DNA of 64,000 nucleotides from Firmicutes bacterium TM09-10 (GCA_003481005.1 QUKC01000003.1:62001-126000), one strand, 5' to 3'; counted from the stretch's first letter, positions 16,390 through 26,675 are shown. Notes: generated from the letters alone by a model not told the origin. Numbers and translations are program-made.

Positions 16390-16926
16390 TTAGATCAGCT
16401 CCAGTACAACTTCCATTGCACCATCGCCCTTACGCTGGCCGATCTTAACGATTCTGGTGTAACCACCCTTACGGTCTGCGTACTTGGGAGCGATTTCATC
16501 AAATACCTTTGCAGGCATATCGATCTTCTTGGTGTTTTTCTTCTTACCAGCTGCTGCGGCAGGAACCTCAGTAACAGGATAGAATACTTTCAGCATCTGA
16601 CGTCTTGCATGCAGTCTGGAAGGCTGATCTTTCTTGATCTCCTTCTGAACTTCATCGTAAACGGTAACCTTCTTGCCATCTACAACTTCTTTTACTCTCT
16701 TGCCGTCTTTGTCCTTGCGGGCAACCTTAGCAGTAACGGTAACGGTATCGAAGTTATCTTTCTCCTTGATGCCCAGTGCAATGATGCCCTCAGCGATCTT
16801 ACGGATTTCTTTTGCCTTAGCTTCAGTGGTAACGATTTTACCTCTGTACAGCAGGCTGGTTACCTGGCTTCTTAACAGAGCCTTTCTCTGATCAGATGTT
16901 CTGCCTAATTTTCTATACTTTGCCAT
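16390..16926 (-). CDS. rplQ: 50S ribosomal protein L17 with long insertion
   Basis: 178 residues instead of the usual 115-130. The family start (YRKLGRTSDQRKALLRSQVT) and end (GGYTRIVKIGQRKGDGAMEV) are intact; extra residues lie in the middle (about 65-105, DKDGKRVKEVVDGKKVTVY) and in an Ala/Lys-rich stretch around 122-138 (PAAAAGKKKNTKK). L17 lines the exit tunnel region. Last gene of the alpha operon, 205 bp after rpoA. Confidence 0.96.
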   Translation of the reverse strand: MAKYRKLGRTSDQRKALLRSQVTSLLYRGKIVTTEAKAKEIRKIAEGIIALGIKEKDNFDTVTVTAKVARKDKDGKRVKEVVDGKKVTVYDEVQKEIKKDQPSRLHARRQMLKVFYPVTEVPAAAAGKKKNTKKIDMPAKVFDEIAPKYADRKGGYTRIVKIGQRKGDGAMEVVLELI

Positions 16927-16956
16927 TGTATTATTTTCCTTTCAATCCTGGTACAT

Positions 16957-17045
16957 CCGGCCATGCCCTTTGGTCTTACTCACCGAATGTTTGTTTACGC
17001 CAATCATGTTTTGCGACCGGACGTGCCTTTTGGACTTACCGCCGA
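16957..17045. repeat. Imperfect direct repeat between rpoA and rplQ
   Basis: Two 27-28 base copies starting CCGG, 60 bp apart (16957 and 17017), share TGCC, TTTGG, CTTAC and CCG blocks. GACCGGAC also occurs twice (17015 and 17044). They fill most of the 205-bp spacer, which has no gene. Confidence 0.5.
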
Positions 17046-17131
17046 CCGGACTTTTCCATTTATAAAATGCGATATAGCTTTCAGAGTCAACCGGCGTTCA
17101 CCGGCTGCACAAACCCATTTCTGAATTTGCT

Positions 17132-18091
17132 TTACTCCTCACTGGGTCTGAAATGGAAACCCAGTTCGCTGATTTTTGCCTGTACTTCTTCGAGAGATTT
17201 GCGGCCCAGATTACGAACCTTCATCATGTCTTCCGGAGTCTTATTGATCAGCTCTTCAACCGTGTTGATACCAGCACGCTTCAGGCAGTTGTAAGAACGA
17301 ACAGAGAGCTCAAGCTCATCGATGCTCATCTCCAATACCTTTTCCTTCTCGTCATCTTCCTTCTCTACCATAACCTCTGCGGTCTTGGCATTCTCCGAAA
17401 GATCGATGAACAGGCTCAGGTGCTCGCTGAGTACCTTCGCAGCCAGACTGACAGCCTCATCGGGAGCCAGTGTGCCGTTCGTATAAACATCCAGGGTCAG
17501 CTTATCATAGTCTGTCACCTGACCGACACGGGTATTCTGTACTGCCATATTTACTCTCTCAACGGGAGTGTAAATGGAATCAACAGCGATAACACCGATC
17601 GGAAGATCATCGCTCTTGTTCTTGTCAGCACTTACATATCCTCTGCCCTTGGTGATTGTCAGCTCCATGTAAAGCTTGCAGTCCTTGCCACCGCTCAAAT
17701 GAGCGATGACAAGATCCGGATTCAGAATTTCGATATCCTGATCAGCCTGAATATCGGAAGCGTGTACCACGCCTTCGCCCTCAAACTCAATGTATGCGGT
17801 CTTAGGCTCGTTGGTCTCGCTGCTGTTCTTGATTGCAAGACACTTGATATTCATGATGATCTCAGTTACATCTTCCTTCACGCCGGGAATGGAACTGAAC
17901 TCGTGCAGCACGCCTTCGATTTTTACCTGGCTAACTGCTGCACCGGGTAAGGAAGACAACATGATTCTTCTCAGCGAATTGCCCAGGGTAATTCCATATC
18001 CTCTTTCCAGAGGCTCCACCACGAACTTGCCATACTTCTTATCTTCGGAAATTTCGGCAACCTCAATATTGGGTCTTTCAAAATCAAACAC
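17132..18091 (-). CDS. rpoA: RNA polymerase alpha subunit
   Basis: 319 residues. N-terminal assembly domain with [20 protein letters not shown], and C-terminal domain (about 250-310) with [20 protein letters not shown] and [13 protein letters not shown], the DNA and activator contact helices. Lies 50 bp after rpsD in the alpha operon. Confidence 0.98.
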   Translation of the reverse strand: MFDFERPNIEVAEISEDKKYGKFVVEPLERGYGITLGNSLRRIMLSSLPGAAVSQVKIEGVLHEFSSIPGVKEDVTEIIMNIKCLAIKNSSETNEPKTAYIEFEGEGVVHASDIQADQDIEILNPDLVIAHLSGGKDCKLYMELTITKGRGYVSADKNKSDDLPIGVIAVDSIYTPVERVNMAVQNTRVGQVTDYDKLTLDVYTNGTLAPDEAVSLAAKVLSEHLSLFIDLSENAKTAEVMVEKEDDEKEKVLEMSIDELELSVRSYNCLKRAGINTVEELINKTPEDMMKVRNLGRKSLEEVQAKISELGFHFRPSEE

Positions 18092-18141
18092 TGTAAATAC
18101 CCTCCTTTATGAACAATCTGAGATGGACAGTTATCTTCTAA

Positions 18142-18732
18142 TTATTTGGAGTACAACTCGACGATAAGCATCTCGTCTACCGGAACATCGATCATTTCAC
18201 GGGTAGGAAGCTGCTTAACAGTGCCCTTGAATGCTTCTTTTTCTACATCCATCCATTCGGGAGTCAGTCTGCCTGCAGTTACCTCAAGGATGTCCTTGTA
18301 TCTCTGCATGGTCTTAGCGCTTTCCTTCACTTCGATCACGTCACCAGCCTTTACCTGGTAAGAAGGAATGTTTACGCACTTGCCATTTACCAGAATGTGC
18401 TTGTGGTCAACAACCTGTCTTGCTTCTCTTCTGGTTCTCGCGAAGCCCATACGGAAAACAACGCTGTCCAGTCTGGCCTCAAGCATGGTCATCAGGTTTT
18501 CACCAGTCATGCCTTTCATTCTGTCTGCCTTTTTGTAGTAGTTACGGAAAGGCTTTTCCAGAACGCCGTAGATGAATTTTGCTTTCTGCTTCTCTCTCAG
18601 CTGCAGGCCGTACTCACTCATCTTCTTGCCTGTTCTGGCGGTTCTGTTAGATTTCTTATCATAACCCAGGTATGCGGGCTCCAGTCCAAGGGATCTGCAT
18701 CTCTTTAAAACAGGGACTCTATTTACTGCCAT
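18142..18732 (-). CDS. rpsD: 30S ribosomal protein S4
   Basis: 196 residues, slightly short for S4 (about 200). It is the zinc-free form: only one Cys remains in the N-terminal arm (KRCRSLGLEP). The S4 RNA-binding module is RLDSVVFRMGFARTRREARQ then VDHKHILVNGK. S4 nucleates 16S 5' domain assembly and represses the alpha operon in several bacteria; the 149-bp gap before it contains two hairpins (near 18773 and 18838-18867) where such control could act. Confidence 0.97.
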   Translation of the reverse strand: MAVNRVPVLKRCRSLGLEPAYLGYDKKSNRTARTGKKMSEYGLQLREKQKAKFIYGVLEKPFRNYYKKADRMKGMTGENLMTMLEARLDSVVFRMGFARTRREARQVVDHKHILVNGKCVNIPSYQVKAGDVIEVKESAKTMQRYKDILEVTAGRLTPEWMDVEKEAFKGTVKQLPTREMIDVPVDEMLIVELYSK

Positions 18733-18881
18733 TTTTATAATCCTCCTGATTATTGTTTACAGCACGGCTCCTGCCGTGTCTTCATCCAACCTACTTCTGA
18801 TTTGTGTCTATTCCAACGATGGGAATATGCAGCAGCCATCTGAAACCGGGAGCTTCCCGGTCAGATTCTGCAAAGCGTCGA

Positions 18882-19280
18882 TTAAACGCGACGACGCTTG
18901 GGCGGGCGGCAGCCGTTATGCGGAACAGGAGTCACATCCTTGATGCTGACTACATCCAGACCGCATGCGGACAGCGCACGGATTGCAGCCTCACGGCCTG
19001 AACCCGGTCCCTTTACAAAAACATCTACGGTCTTTAATCCATGGATTAAAGCTGCCTTTGTAGCTGTTTCTGCAGCCATCTGCGCTGCATACGGAGTAGA
19101 TTTCCTTGAACCCTTAAATCCCAGACCGCCGGCGGAAGCCCAGCTTAAAGCATTACCTTCAGCATCTGTCAGTGTAACGATTGTGTTATTGAAAGAAGAC
19201 TGAATATGTGCCTGTCCGTGTTCAACGTTTTTCTTGACACGCTTTTTTGTCACTTTTTTGGTAACTTTCTTGTTTGCCAT
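18882..19280 (-). CDS. rpsK: 30S ribosomal protein S11
   Basis: 132 residues. Platform protein near the E site; typical features are [34 protein letters not shown] and the C-terminal [18 protein letters not shown]. Lies 29 bp after rpsM. Confidence 0.98.
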   Translation of the reverse strand: MANKKVTKKVTKKRVKKNVEHGQAHIQSSFNNTIVTLTDAEGNALSWASAGGLGFKGSRKSTPYAAQMAAETATKAALIHGLKTVDVFVKGPGSGREAAIRALSACGLDVVSIKDVTPVPHNGCRPPKRRRV

Positions 19281-19309
19281 TTAAACTAACCTACTTTCCC
19301 TTGTTTGAA

Positions 19310-19678
19310 TTATTTTTTCTTGTTTGCAACAGTTCTCTTAGGACCTTTTCTGGTTCTTGCGTTGGTCTTTGTCTTCTGACCACGAACCGGAAGGCCTTTA
19401 CGATGACGGATGCCTCTGTAGCAGCCGATTTCCTGCAGTCTCTTGATGTTCAGTGCGATCTCTCTTCTCAGATCACCTTCAACAGTCATGGTTTCGTCGA
19501 TCACTTCGCTGATCTTCTTAACCTCATCGTCTGTCAGGTCTCTGCAGCGAGTGTCGGGATTAACACCTGCCTGAGCTAAAATCTTTGTTGCGCTGGGTCT
19601 GCCGATACCGTAAATGTAGGTCAGGCCGATCTCAACACGTTTTTCTCTGGGTAAGTCAATACCTGCAATACGAGCCAT
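19310..19678 (-). CDS. rpsM: 30S ribosomal protein S13
   Basis: 122 residues, standard. [20 protein letters not shown] and the C-terminal basic tail [15 protein letters not shown], which contacts P-site tRNA. RBS GGAGG precedes ATG. It follows an unusually long 376-bp spacer after rpmJ. Confidence 0.98.
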   Translation of the reverse strand: MARIAGIDLPREKRVEIGLTYIYGIGRPSATKILAQAGVNPDTRCRDLTDDEVKKISEVIDETMTVEGDLRREIALNIKRLQEIGCYRGIRHRKGLPVRGQKTKTNARTRKGPKRTVANKKK

Positions 19679-20054
19679 TTACATTTCCTCCATTCTGTGT
19701 GCGCAATGCGCACAGCTGCACAGGCCAACTCTTTCCTGTGCGTCTTCAAATAATAGTTACTAATTGACTGGGGTACCATGTACCCAACCGGTAAACCGGT
19801 CTTTCCGATACTCTCTCACAGATTGCTCCGTGCGGAAACGATGTGCTTTACACATTCTGTTTCTTCACACAGTCGTTCCCGACCTTTGGATAAAGGTCTC
19901 TTTTCGGTATCAAAAAGTAATCTCCCGTAATAAATGTGCTCTACTACGTTCAATTATTTTCAAGCGGACCTTAGTAACAATCCGCTGCCAGCCGTCTTAG
20001 ATGCGACGGGGTAAATCGCTTTCTTCCAATTAATTATAAATTAGAAAGAACTAC
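19679..20054 (-). promoter_or_regulatory. 376-nt structured spacer before rpsM
   Basis: No gene is visible. The stretch holds several perfect hairpins: TGTGCGC/GCGCACA (19698-19715 region), GGGTAC/GTACCC (about 19770-19784), ACCGGT repeats, GACCTTT/AAAGGTC (about 19873-19890) and CCGTC/GACGG (about 19996-20011). It lies inside the alpha operon transcript and could hold a ribosomal-protein autoregulatory site. Confidence 0.45.
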
Positions 20055-20168
20055 TCAACCCTGTCTCTGTTTGTGCTTGGGGTTCTCACAGATAATTCTG
20101 ATGGAACCTTTCCTTTTGATGACTTTGCACTTTTCGCAAATCGGTTTTACGGATGCTCTTACTTTCAT
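20055..20168 (-). CDS. rpmJ: 50S ribosomal protein L36, zinc form
   Basis: 37 residues: [18 protein letters not shown], then [19 protein letters not shown]. Cys11, Cys14, Cys27 and His32 form the zinc ribbon, so this is the C+ paralogue. RBS GGAGG is six bases before ATG. First gene of the alpha transcript, about 110 bases after its promoter. Confidence 0.96.
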   Translation of the reverse strand: MKVRASVKPICEKCKVIKRKGSIRIICENPKHKQRQG

Positions 20169-20280
20169 TCTTAACCTCCATTTCTACCGTCCTCCGCACC
20201 CGCGGAATCCGGCAAGAATCCTGATCAGATCGCCTTTTCGAAGCGTTCTGACCGACCTCCTTCCAAAAAGACCGTTACCT

Positions 20281-20309
20281 ATTATAGCATGAAAATTCAA
20301 TACTTGCAA
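20281..20309 (-). promoter_or_regulatory. Promoter of alpha operon (rpmJ to rplQ)
   Basis: TTGCAA (20309-20304), 17-base spacer, TATAAT (20286-20281) on the minus strand, directly after the infA terminator. Confidence 0.85.
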
Positions 20310-20364
20310 CCATTTTGAGGCAAAAAAATACCAGTTTTTCCGGGTTTTTCTGTAGTTTTTTTGT

Positions 20365-20397
20365 AAAAATCCCCGGCAGCAAAAACGCCGCCGGGGA
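20365..20397 (-). terminator. Terminator after infA
   Basis: TCCCCGGC-A-GC pairs with GC-C-GCCGGGGA (20370-20397) around an AAAAAC loop; minus-strand T run follows at 20369-20365. Separates spc and alpha transcripts. Confidence 0.9.
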
Positions 20398-20409
20398 CTG
20401 AACTTTTTC

Positions 20410-20628
20410 TTATTTATCTCTCCAGATGATTCTTCCCTTGGAAAGATCGTAAGGGGACAGCTCCAGTGTCACCTTGTCGCCGGGAAGGATACGGATGAAG
20501 TTCTGTCTCAGCTTACCGCTGATATGTGCCAGAACTCTGTGACCGTTTTCCAGTTCTACCTGAAACATGGTGTTGGGCAGCTTTTCCACTACTGTGCCTT
20601 CGATTTCAATAACATCTGCTTTCGACAT
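20410..20628 (-). CDS. infA: Translation initiation factor IF-1
   Basis: 72 residues, standard single S1/OB-fold factor that binds the 30S A site during initiation. [20 protein letters not shown] start and [13 protein letters not shown] end match the family. Only 3 bases after the KOW-protein gene; last gene of the S10-spc transcript. Confidence 0.98.
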   Translation of the reverse strand: MSKADVIEIEGTVVEKLPNTMFQVELENGHRVLAHISGKLRQNFIRILPGDKVTLELSPYDLSKGRIIWRDK

Positions 20629-20631
20629 ATC

Positions 20632-20910
20632 TTACCTCCGTTCGTTCGCTTTCTCCATACTATAAAGTTTTATGCAGCGTTTGATTTTCGTATCCGCGTC
20701 CGCCGGGTTTTGGAAAAGATCCTCCAGCTCGCTGCTGTCCATCCCTCCGTTTAAAACCAGCTGAACGTGTTTTCTTTTTTTCCGTTTGGGTGACTGATAC
20801 AGACGGCTGATTCCGTCTGCCAGCCAGATAACATCCCCATCCTCCCGGATCACCAGAAAAATGCTTCCTTTATCATGTCCCGCCAGGGAAACTGCCAGTT
20901 TACCGACCAT
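20632..20910 (-). CDS. KOW-domain RNA-binding protein (L14e-like)
   Basis: 92 residues. The first 45 residues resemble a KOW/SH3-like barrel of the archaeal L14e type (GKLAVSLAGHDKGSIFLVIR, DVIWLADG), followed by a lysine-rich strand KRKKRKHVQLV and an acidic-to-basic helix. Found between map and infA in many Clostridia. Its RNA target is not known; a ribosome-associated role is inferred from fold and operon. Confidence 0.85.
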   Translation of the reverse strand: MVGKLAVSLAGHDKGSIFLVIREDGDVIWLADGISRLYQSPKRKKRKHVQLVLNGGMDSSELEDLFQNPADADTKIKRCIKLYSMEKANERR

Positions 20911-20921
20911 CTGTGTCCTCC

Positions 20922-21674
20922 TTAATACAACGTCAGGATCTCCGGTTCCCCATCGGTCACCAGAATCGTGTTTTCGTAATGCGCTGACAAGGAGCCATCC
21001 TTTGTAACGACCGTCCAGCCATCCCGCAGGAATCGTACCTGCCAGGTTCCGGCATTGATCATCGGCTCAATCGCAAGCGTCATGCCCGCCTGTAAGCGGA
21101 CGCCTCTTCTTTTCTGTGCATAGTTGGGAATCTGCGGATCTTCATGAAGCGCTGTTCCGATTCCATGGCCAACCAGATCCCGCACAATTCCGTAGCCATA
21201 GGGTGTAACATACTCCTCAATGGCTCTCGAAATATCATGCAGGTGCTGTCCTTCCTTTGCCATTTTGATGCCTTCAAAGAAGCTCTGCTTTGTTACATCC
21301 ATCAGCTTTTGTGCCTCTGTGCTCACCTTGCCGACCGCATGTGTCCGCGCCGCGTCGGAATGATAGCCCTTATAGATCAGTCCCGCATCCAGGCTGACAA
21401 TATCGCCTTCCTTTAAATAACGGTCCTTTCTCGGGATTCCATGCACGACTTCGTCATTGACGGAAACACAGATAGAAGCAGGATATCCATTATAATGGAG
21501 AAAATTCGGGATACATCCGCAGTCTCTGATGAGTTTTTCTCCCTTTGCATCAATTTCCCAGGTGGAAATGCCGGGCGCAATCATGGCTTCCAGCTCCTGA
21601 TGCACATGAGCAAGGCGCTTTCCGGCCTCCCTCATCAGTTCGATTTCTCTTGCAGATTTAATTGAAACGGCCAT
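20922..21674 (-). CDS. map: Methionine aminopeptidase type I
   Basis: 250 residues starting at MAVSIKSAREI, chosen because GGAGGGG lies just upstream; a longer in-frame start lacks a site. Metal ligands of the pita-bread fold appear in SLDAG, HSDAART, GHGIG, AIEPM and HYENTI. Removes N-terminal Met from nascent proteins. Usual spc neighbour of adk. Confidence 0.97.
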   Translation of the reverse strand: MAVSIKSAREIELMREAGKRLAHVHQELEAMIAPGISTWEIDAKGEKLIRDCGCIPNFLHYNGYPASICVSVNDEVVHGIPRKDRYLKEGDIVSLDAGLIYKGYHSDAARTHAVGKVSTEAQKLMDVTKQSFFEGIKMAKEGQHLHDISRAIEEYVTPYGYGIVRDLVGHGIGTALHEDPQIPNYAQKRRGVRLQAGMTLAIEPMINAGTWQVRFLRDGWTVVTKDGSLSAHYENTILVTDGEPEILTLY

Positions 21675-21707
21675 AGTTCCCCTCCAAAATGCTGACATCC
21701 GCTCTCA

Positions 21708-22349
21708 TCAGCCCAGAATCGCGGTGATTGCAGCAAATACCTCTTCCATCGGAACGGTACCGTCCACAGTCTTTAATACACCTTTTTCGGTGTAGAAGTC
21801 GATCAGGGGCTGTGTCTGTTCGTGATAAACGTTCAGACGGTTCTTTACGGTTTCCGGCTTATCGTCGTCACGAAGCACCAGTTCGCTGCCGCATACATCA
21901 CAGATGCCCTCTTTCTTCGGAGGTACATGCTCGATATGATAGGTAGCGCCGCAGGTCAGGCATGCACGACGTCCGGACATTCTCTTTACGATGTTTTCAT
22001 CCGGTACATCTACGTTGATTGCGTAATCAATATGATCTCCAAGCTTCGTCAGCTCGCTGTCCAGAACCTCAGCCTGAGGAATGGTACGAGGAAAACCGTC
22101 CAGAACATAACCATTCTTGCAGTCATCCTGTGCAACACGGTCTAACAGAATGCGAACGGTCAGTTCGTCCGGAACCAGCAGCCCCTGATCCATATATTTT
22201 TTTGCTTCCATGCCCAGCTCAGTGCCGTTTTTAATATTTGCACGGAAAATATCGCCGGTGGAGATATGGGGTACTCCGTACTTATCTGCGATCATTTTTG
22301 CCTGAGTTCCTTTGCCTGCTCCAGGCGCGCCTAACATGATAATCTTCAT
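21708..22349 (-). CDS. adk: Adenylate kinase, zinc-lid type
   Basis: 213 residues. P-loop GAPGAGKGT near the N-terminus; LID domain with Cys pairs in CLTCGATYH and CDVCGS, the structural zinc site of Gram-positive enzymes. Interconverts ATP, ADP and AMP. 104 bp after secY. Confidence 0.98.
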   Translation of the reverse strand: MKIIMLGAPGAGKGTQAKMIADKYGVPHISTGDIFRANIKNGTELGMEAKKYMDQGLLVPDELTVRILLDRVAQDDCKNGYVLDGFPRTIPQAEVLDSELTKLGDHIDYAINVDVPDENIVKRMSGRRACLTCGATYHIEHVPPKKEGICDVCGSELVLRDDDKPETVKNRLNVYHEQTQPLIDFYTEKGVLKTVDGTVPMEEVFAAITAILG

Positions 22350-22453
22350 GATCTCTTTCCTCCGCTGTATTTTTTGTAGAATGCAGACAGGGACAGAAAC
22401 GTCGCCGTCCTGTCCCCGCCCGAATCCGGACCGTCTGTTATGCAGACAGCCGT

Positions 22454-23767
22454 TTAGTCATTTAAAAATCCTTTATAATTCCGAACCATCATCTGGGATT
22501 CGATCTGCTTTAAGGTTTCCAGCAGTACACTGACAATAATGATCAGGCTCGTTCCGCCGAAGGAAACACTTGCACCGAATACTCCGTTAAATACATAAGG
22601 GAGTACGCACACGATCGTAAGACCGCAGGCACCGATGAAGATCAGGTAATTCAGAATTTTGTTCAGATAATCGCTGGTAGGCTTACCCGGACGAATGCCC
22701 GGAATGAAACCGCCCTGCTTTTTCATATTGTCGGCAATTTCCAGCGGATTGAAGGTAATCGATGTATAGAAGTAGGCGAAGAAGATCACCATTACAATAT
22801 ACACGATCAGTCCGATGGAGTATACCAGTTCACTGGGCTTGCACCAGTAGCTGGAATTCAAGCCGCGCAGGATATAAGCCCACGGACCTGTTCCTTTGTA
22901 TCCGGTCAACTGAGAAATGATGATCGGAATCTGCAGAATCGACTGCGCGAAGATAACCGGGATAACACCTGCGGTGTTTACCTTTAAGGGAATAAAGGTG
23001 GATTGTCCGCCTACCATCTTGCGGCCCTGCACTTTTTTGGCATACTGTACCGGAATCTTCCGTACAGCATCATTTAAAATGATGACCAAAATTACCATTC
23101 CGACGATGATCGCCAGAATGATAACTGCAGCAAGCGCTCCTACAGCAACTGCCTTGCCTTTTACAAACTGCTGATAAAGACTGGACAGATCGCTGGGCAT
23201 ACGGGAAATAATATTGATGGTCAGCACGATAGAAATACCGTTGCCCACACCATTTTCCGTAATACGCTCGCCGATCCACATCAGGAATGCACTTCCTGCT
23301 GTCAACGCGGCAATTACAGTAATTACGTTAAGCGCATTAAAGTCATCCATCAGACCCTGGCGGCCGAAACCGATCGCCATAGCAGCAGACTCGATCAATG
23401 CCAGACCAACCGTCACATATCTTGTAATGGAGGTCAGTTTTTTACGCCCCTCTTCCCCATCTCTCTGCATTTCTTCCAGCTTCGGGATCGCAATCGTTAA
23501 AAGCTGAATAATGATCGATGATGTGATGTAAGGGGTGATGTTCAATGCGAACAGAGACATGTTCTCGAAAGAACCGCCGGTGAACGCATTGAAAAAGCTA
23601 AACGTATCTCCTGTCTGCGCCGCGAACCAATTGGAGAAGAAATGTCTGTTTACACCCGGTACCGGGAGCTGGCAGCCAATACGAATGACTACCAGCATCA
23701 GGAAGGTGAACAGAAGCTTCTTACGAATCTCCTTGATCTTAAACGCATTTTTCAGGGTAGTAAGCAT
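22454..23767 (-). CDS. secY: Preprotein translocase subunit SecY
   Basis: 437 residues with ten predicted membrane helices. Plug region and lateral gate signatures include GIMPYITSS-like [15 protein letters not shown] and the conserved loop [17 protein letters not shown] before helix 9. Its ATG directly abuts the rplO stop (no spacer). Main channel of the Sec pathway. Confidence 0.98.
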   Translation of the reverse strand: MLTTLKNAFKIKEIRKKLLFTFLMLVVIRIGCQLPVPGVNRHFFSNWFAAQTGDTFSFFNAFTGGSFENMSLFALNITPYITSSIIIQLLTIAIPKLEEMQRDGEEGRKKLTSITRYVTVGLALIESAAMAIGFGRQGLMDDFNALNVITVIAALTAGSAFLMWIGERITENGVGNGISIVLTINIISRMPSDLSSLYQQFVKGKAVAVGALAAVIILAIIVGMVILVIILNDAVRKIPVQYAKKVQGRKMVGGQSTFIPLKVNTAGVIPVIFAQSILQIPIIISQLTGYKGTGPWAYILRGLNSSYWCKPSELVYSIGLIVYIVMVIFFAYFYTSITFNPLEIADNMKKQGGFIPGIRPGKPTSDYLNKILNYLIFIGACGLTIVCVLPYVFNGVFGASVSFGGTSLIIIVSVLLETLKQIESQMMVRNYKGFLND

Positions 23768-24208
23768 TTACATCACCTCTGCAGTTCCACCAAGCGCCTC
23801 GATCTTTTCCTTTGCGGATGCACTGAATGCATTTGCTTTTACATCGAGCTTTTTGGTAAATTCTCCGTTTCCAAGAATTTTAACGCCGTCCTTAGGGTTC
23901 TTTACGATACCCTTCTCGAGCAGTGTCTCAACAGTTACGGTTTCACCGTTCTCAAATACTTCAAGTGCACTCAGATTGATTGCAACGATATCCTTAGAGT
24001 TTCTGTTTGTGAAGCCTCTCTTAGGAATACGTCTGTATAAAGGCATCTGGCCGCCTTCAAAGCCCGGTCTCGGAGCACCGGAACGTGCCTTCTGACCCTT
24101 GTGGCCCTTACCTGCTGTCTTACCGTTACCGGAAGCATGGCCACGGCCTCTTCTAAAATTATCGCTGTGTACGGAACCAGCTGCGGGCTGTAAGTTAGAT
24201 AATTCCAT
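23768..24208 (-). CDS. rplO: 50S ribosomal protein L15
   Basis: 146 residues. Gly/Arg-rich N-terminal extension ([20 protein letters not shown]) that penetrates 23S rRNA, followed by the C-terminal globular part. 19 bp after rpmD. Confidence 0.98.
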   Translation of the reverse strand: MELSNLQPAAGSVHSDNFRRGRGHASGNGKTAGKGHKGQKARSGAPRPGFEGGQMPLYRRIPKRGFTNRNSKDIVAINLSALEVFENGETVTVETLLEKGIVKNPKDGVKILGNGEFTKKLDVKANAFSASAKEKIEALGGTAEVM

Positions 24209-24227
24209 TTCCTGACACCTCCTCTTT

Positions 24228-24413
24228 TTATGCTTCTTCTACTTTCAGCATATATCCAACCTTCTGGATCATGCCTCTGGTAGACGCGTTATCAGGCATG
24301 ATAACAGTCTTGTGCATTTTGGTAAGACCCATAGCCTCTACGGTTGCTCTGTGCTTCGGCACTGCACCGATGGGGGACTTAACCAAAGTGATCTTTAAAT
24401 TCTTCTCTGCCAT
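24228..24413 (-). CDS. rpmD: 50S ribosomal protein L30
   Basis: 61 residues, bacterial short form: [20 protein letters not shown], ending [15 protein letters not shown]. 17 bp after rpsE in the conserved rpsE-rpmD-rplO order. Confidence 0.98.
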   Translation of the reverse strand: MAEKNLKITLVKSPIGAVPKHRATVEAMGLTKMHKTVIMPDNASTRGMIQKVGYMLKVEEA

Positions 24414-24430
24414 TTTTGTCTCCTCCTTGA

Positions 24431-24940
24431 TTAAGCCATGATCTCTTCTACAGACTTACCACGCTTAGCTGCTACTTCTTCAGGAGTCTTGATCTGGCTT
24501 AATCCCTGAATGGTTGCCAGAACGACATTCTGCTTGTTGGTGGAGCCCAGCGCCTTGGTACGGATATTCTTGATACCAGCCAGCTCGCAAACCACACGGG
24601 CAGGACCGCCAGCGATGATACCAGTACCTTCAGGAGCTTTCTTCAGCAGAACGGTAGAAGAACCATACTTGCCGAGGAAGTCATGTGTAACGGAATTGTT
24701 CTCATCCAGAGCAACGGATACCAGATGCTTTGCAGCGTCTTCTTTACCCTTACGGATTGCTTCCGGAATTTCAATGGATTTGCCCAGACCTACACCTACA
24801 TGTCCGTTGCCATCGCCTACTACTACTAAAGCTGTGAAACGCATGTTGCGGCCGCCTTTTACAACCTTGGTAACACGTTTGATGGAAACGACTTTGTCTG
24901 TTAACTCCAGATTTGTCGTATCAATAATTGTTCTTCTCAT
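24431..24940 (-). CDS. rpsE: 30S ribosomal protein S5
   Basis: 169 residues. N-terminal dsRNA-binding domain with [20 protein letters not shown] and C-terminal ribosomal fold with [19 protein letters not shown]. Decoding-fidelity protein; no obvious ram-type changes can be judged by eye. Confidence 0.98.
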   Translation of the reverse strand: MRRTIIDTTNLELTDKVVSIKRVTKVVKGGRNMRFTALVVVGDGNGHVGVGLGKSIEIPEAIRKGKEDAAKHLVSVALDENNSVTHDFLGKYGSSTVLLKKAPEGTGIIAGGPARVVCELAGIKNIRTKALGSTNKQNVVLATIQGLSQIKTPEEVAAKRGKSVEEIMA

Positions 24941-24957
24941 CTGATGTGTTCTCCTTC

Positions 24958-25326
24958 CTAGAATGTCAGGCCAGCTTCTCTGGCTGCCTCAGCTAAAGCT
25001 GCAACTTTACCCTGGTAGATGTAGCCGCCGCGGTCAAATACAACCTCGGTGATACCCTTTTCCAGAGCGCGTTTTGCGATAACAGTTCCCAGATATGCCG
25101 CAGCATCAACGTTATTGGTCTTCTCCAGTTCAGCCTTTACATCCTTTTCCAGGGTGGAAGCAGCTGCCAGAGTCTTGCCAACGGTATCGTCGATAATTTG
25201 AGCATACATATGATTATTGCTTCTGAATACGGCCAGACGCGGTCTCTCAGGAGTGCCGCTGAAACGGTTACGCATTCTTCTGTGCTTGTTCTCACGAACG
25301 ACCTGTCTTGATTTCTTACTAACCAT
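24958..25326 (-). CDS. rplR: 50S ribosomal protein L18
   Basis: 122 residues. Arg-rich N-terminal tail and [20 protein letters not shown], the 5S rRNA-binding core; ends [15 protein letters not shown]. 20 bp after rplF. Confidence 0.98.
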   Translation of the reverse strand: MVSKKSRQVVRENKHRRMRNRFSGTPERPRLAVFRSNNHMYAQIIDDTVGKTLAAASTLEKDVKAELEKTNNVDAAAYLGTVIAKRALEKGITEVVFDRGGYIYQGKVAALAEAAREAGLTF

Positions 25327-25346
25327 TTTTACACTCTCCTTATCCG

Positions 25347-25889
25347 TTATTTCTTACCAGTCTTACCAACTTTGCGTCTGATAACTTCATCAGCATACTT
25401 GATACCCTTGCCCTTATAAGGCTCCGGTCTTCTCTTGTCTCTGATCTCAGCTGCAAACTGGCCAACCTTTTCTTTGTCGATACCCTTTACGATGATGATG
25501 TTCTGACCGTCCAGTACAGTTTCGATACCTTCGGGATCTTCCATCTCAACGGGGTGGGAATAACCTAAGGATAATGTCAGCTTCTTGCCTGCTTTAGCAG
25601 CCTTGTAACCTACACCGTTTACTTCCAGCTTCTTCTCGTAGCCGGTTGTAACACCAACAACCATGTTGTTGATCAGTGTTCTGGTCAGACCATGCAGGGA
25701 TTTCATTTTCTTTAAGTCGTTGGGACGTGTAACAACAACGTGTCCATCTTCCAGTTTAATTGTCATCTCTTCAGGAAGCACTCTCTCCAGTGTTCCTTTG
25801 GGACCTTTTACAGTCACTTTATTATTTTCTGCAACCTCTACAGTTACGCCTGCAGGAATCGCGATTGGCATTCTTCCTATACGTGACAT
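25347..25889 (-). CDS. rplF: 50S ribosomal protein L6
   Basis: 180 residues, two L6 repeats; [19 protein letters not shown] start and C-terminal [20 protein letters not shown]. Sits near the sarcin-ricin loop. Unusually, a 150-bp hairpin-rich spacer separates it from rpsH. Confidence 0.98.
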   Translation of the reverse strand: MSRIGRMPIAIPAGVTVEVAENNKVTVKGPKGTLERVLPEEMTIKLEDGHVVVTRPNDLKKMKSLHGLTRTLINNMVVGVTTGYEKKLEVNGVGYKAAKAGKKLTLSLGYSHPVEMEDPEGIETVLDGQNIIIVKGIDKEKVGQFAAEIRDKRRPEPYKGKGIKYADEVIRRKVGKTGKK

Positions 25890-25939
25890 GCCCGTACCTC
25901 CATAATATAGAATAATTGATAGGATTACCAGTTATCTCT

Positions 25940-26028
25940 GGGGTTTTATCACCCCGAGAATGCAAAGCATTCTCGAAAATGAAGCCTAGTAATTCTTAGA
26001 TGACGTATTTTGTCATCTTAGAATTACT
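25940..26028 (-). other. Double hairpin in rpsH-rplF spacer
   Basis: Stem 1: CGAGAATGC/GCATTCTCG (25955-25975), enclosed with GGGG/CCCC at 25940. Stem 2: 17-bp arms AGTAATTCTTAGATGAC and its partner (25988-26028) with one mismatch. No T run that would end transcription of downstream essential genes, so RNA processing or stability control is more likely. Confidence 0.6.
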
Positions 26029-26039
26029 CTTCATTTTTT

Positions 26040-26441
26040 TTACCAGATGTAAGCCAGAACTTCGCCGCCAACCTGCAGCTCTCTTGCTTTCTTATCGGTA
26101 ATAACACCCTGGTTGGTGGAAATGATTGCGATACCAAGACCGCCCAGTACGCGGGGAAGCTCTTCCTTACCAGCGTATACACGCAGGCCGGGTTTGGAGA
26201 TTCTCTTGATACCGGAAATGATCTTGTCGTTCTTATCTTCACCGTATTTCAGAGTGATGTGGATGGTCTTGAAAGAACCTTCATCCAGAATATCATATTT
26301 TTTAATATAGCCTTCATCCAGCAGGATCTGTACAATAGCCAGCTTCATTTTGGACGCAGGTACATCTACTGTATCGTGTTTTGCAGTATTTGCATTACGG
26401 ATTCTTGTAAGCATATCTGCAATAGGATCGCTCATTGTCAT
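26040..26441 (-). CDS. rpsH: 30S ribosomal protein S8
   Basis: 133 residues, standard. [20 protein letters not shown] at the N-terminus and the C-terminal [20 protein letters not shown] that binds 16S helix 21. 29 bp after rpsZ. In other bacteria S8 represses the spc genes; here the nearby hairpins lie downstream, not upstream. Confidence 0.98.
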   Translation of the reverse strand: MTMSDPIADMLTRIRNANTAKHDTVDVPASKMKLAIVQILLDEGYIKKYDILDEGSFKTIHITLKYGEDKNDKIISGIKRISKPGLRVYAGKEELPRVLGGLGIAIISTNQGVITDKKARELQVGGEVLAYIW

Positions 26442-26470
26442 TGTGATTTACCTCCTTCTCTTACCAGCTC

Positions 26471-26656
26471 TTACCAGCTTGCTTTCTTCACGCCAGGAAT
26501 CTGTCCCTTGTATGCCAGTTCACGGAAGCAAATTCTGCAGATTCCGTATTTTCTCAGAACCGAATGGGGACGGCCGCAAATCTTGCAACGTGTGTATTCT
26601 CTGGAAGAGAACTTAGGTGTACGCTGCTGCTTAATCTTCATTGCTGTTTTAGCCAT
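26471..26656 (-). CDS. rpsZ: 30S ribosomal protein S14, type Z
   Basis: 61 residues with [20 protein letters not shown], the four-cysteine zinc knuckle that defines the short type Z form of Gram-positive bacteria. No zinc-free paralogue is seen in the window despite a zinc-starvation operon being present. 19 bp after rplE. Confidence 0.98.
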   Translation of the reverse strand: MAKTAMKIKQQRTPKFSSREYTRCKICGRPHSVLRKYGICRICFRELAYKGQIPGVKKASW

Positions 26657-26675
26657 GAATACATTTACCTCCTTC

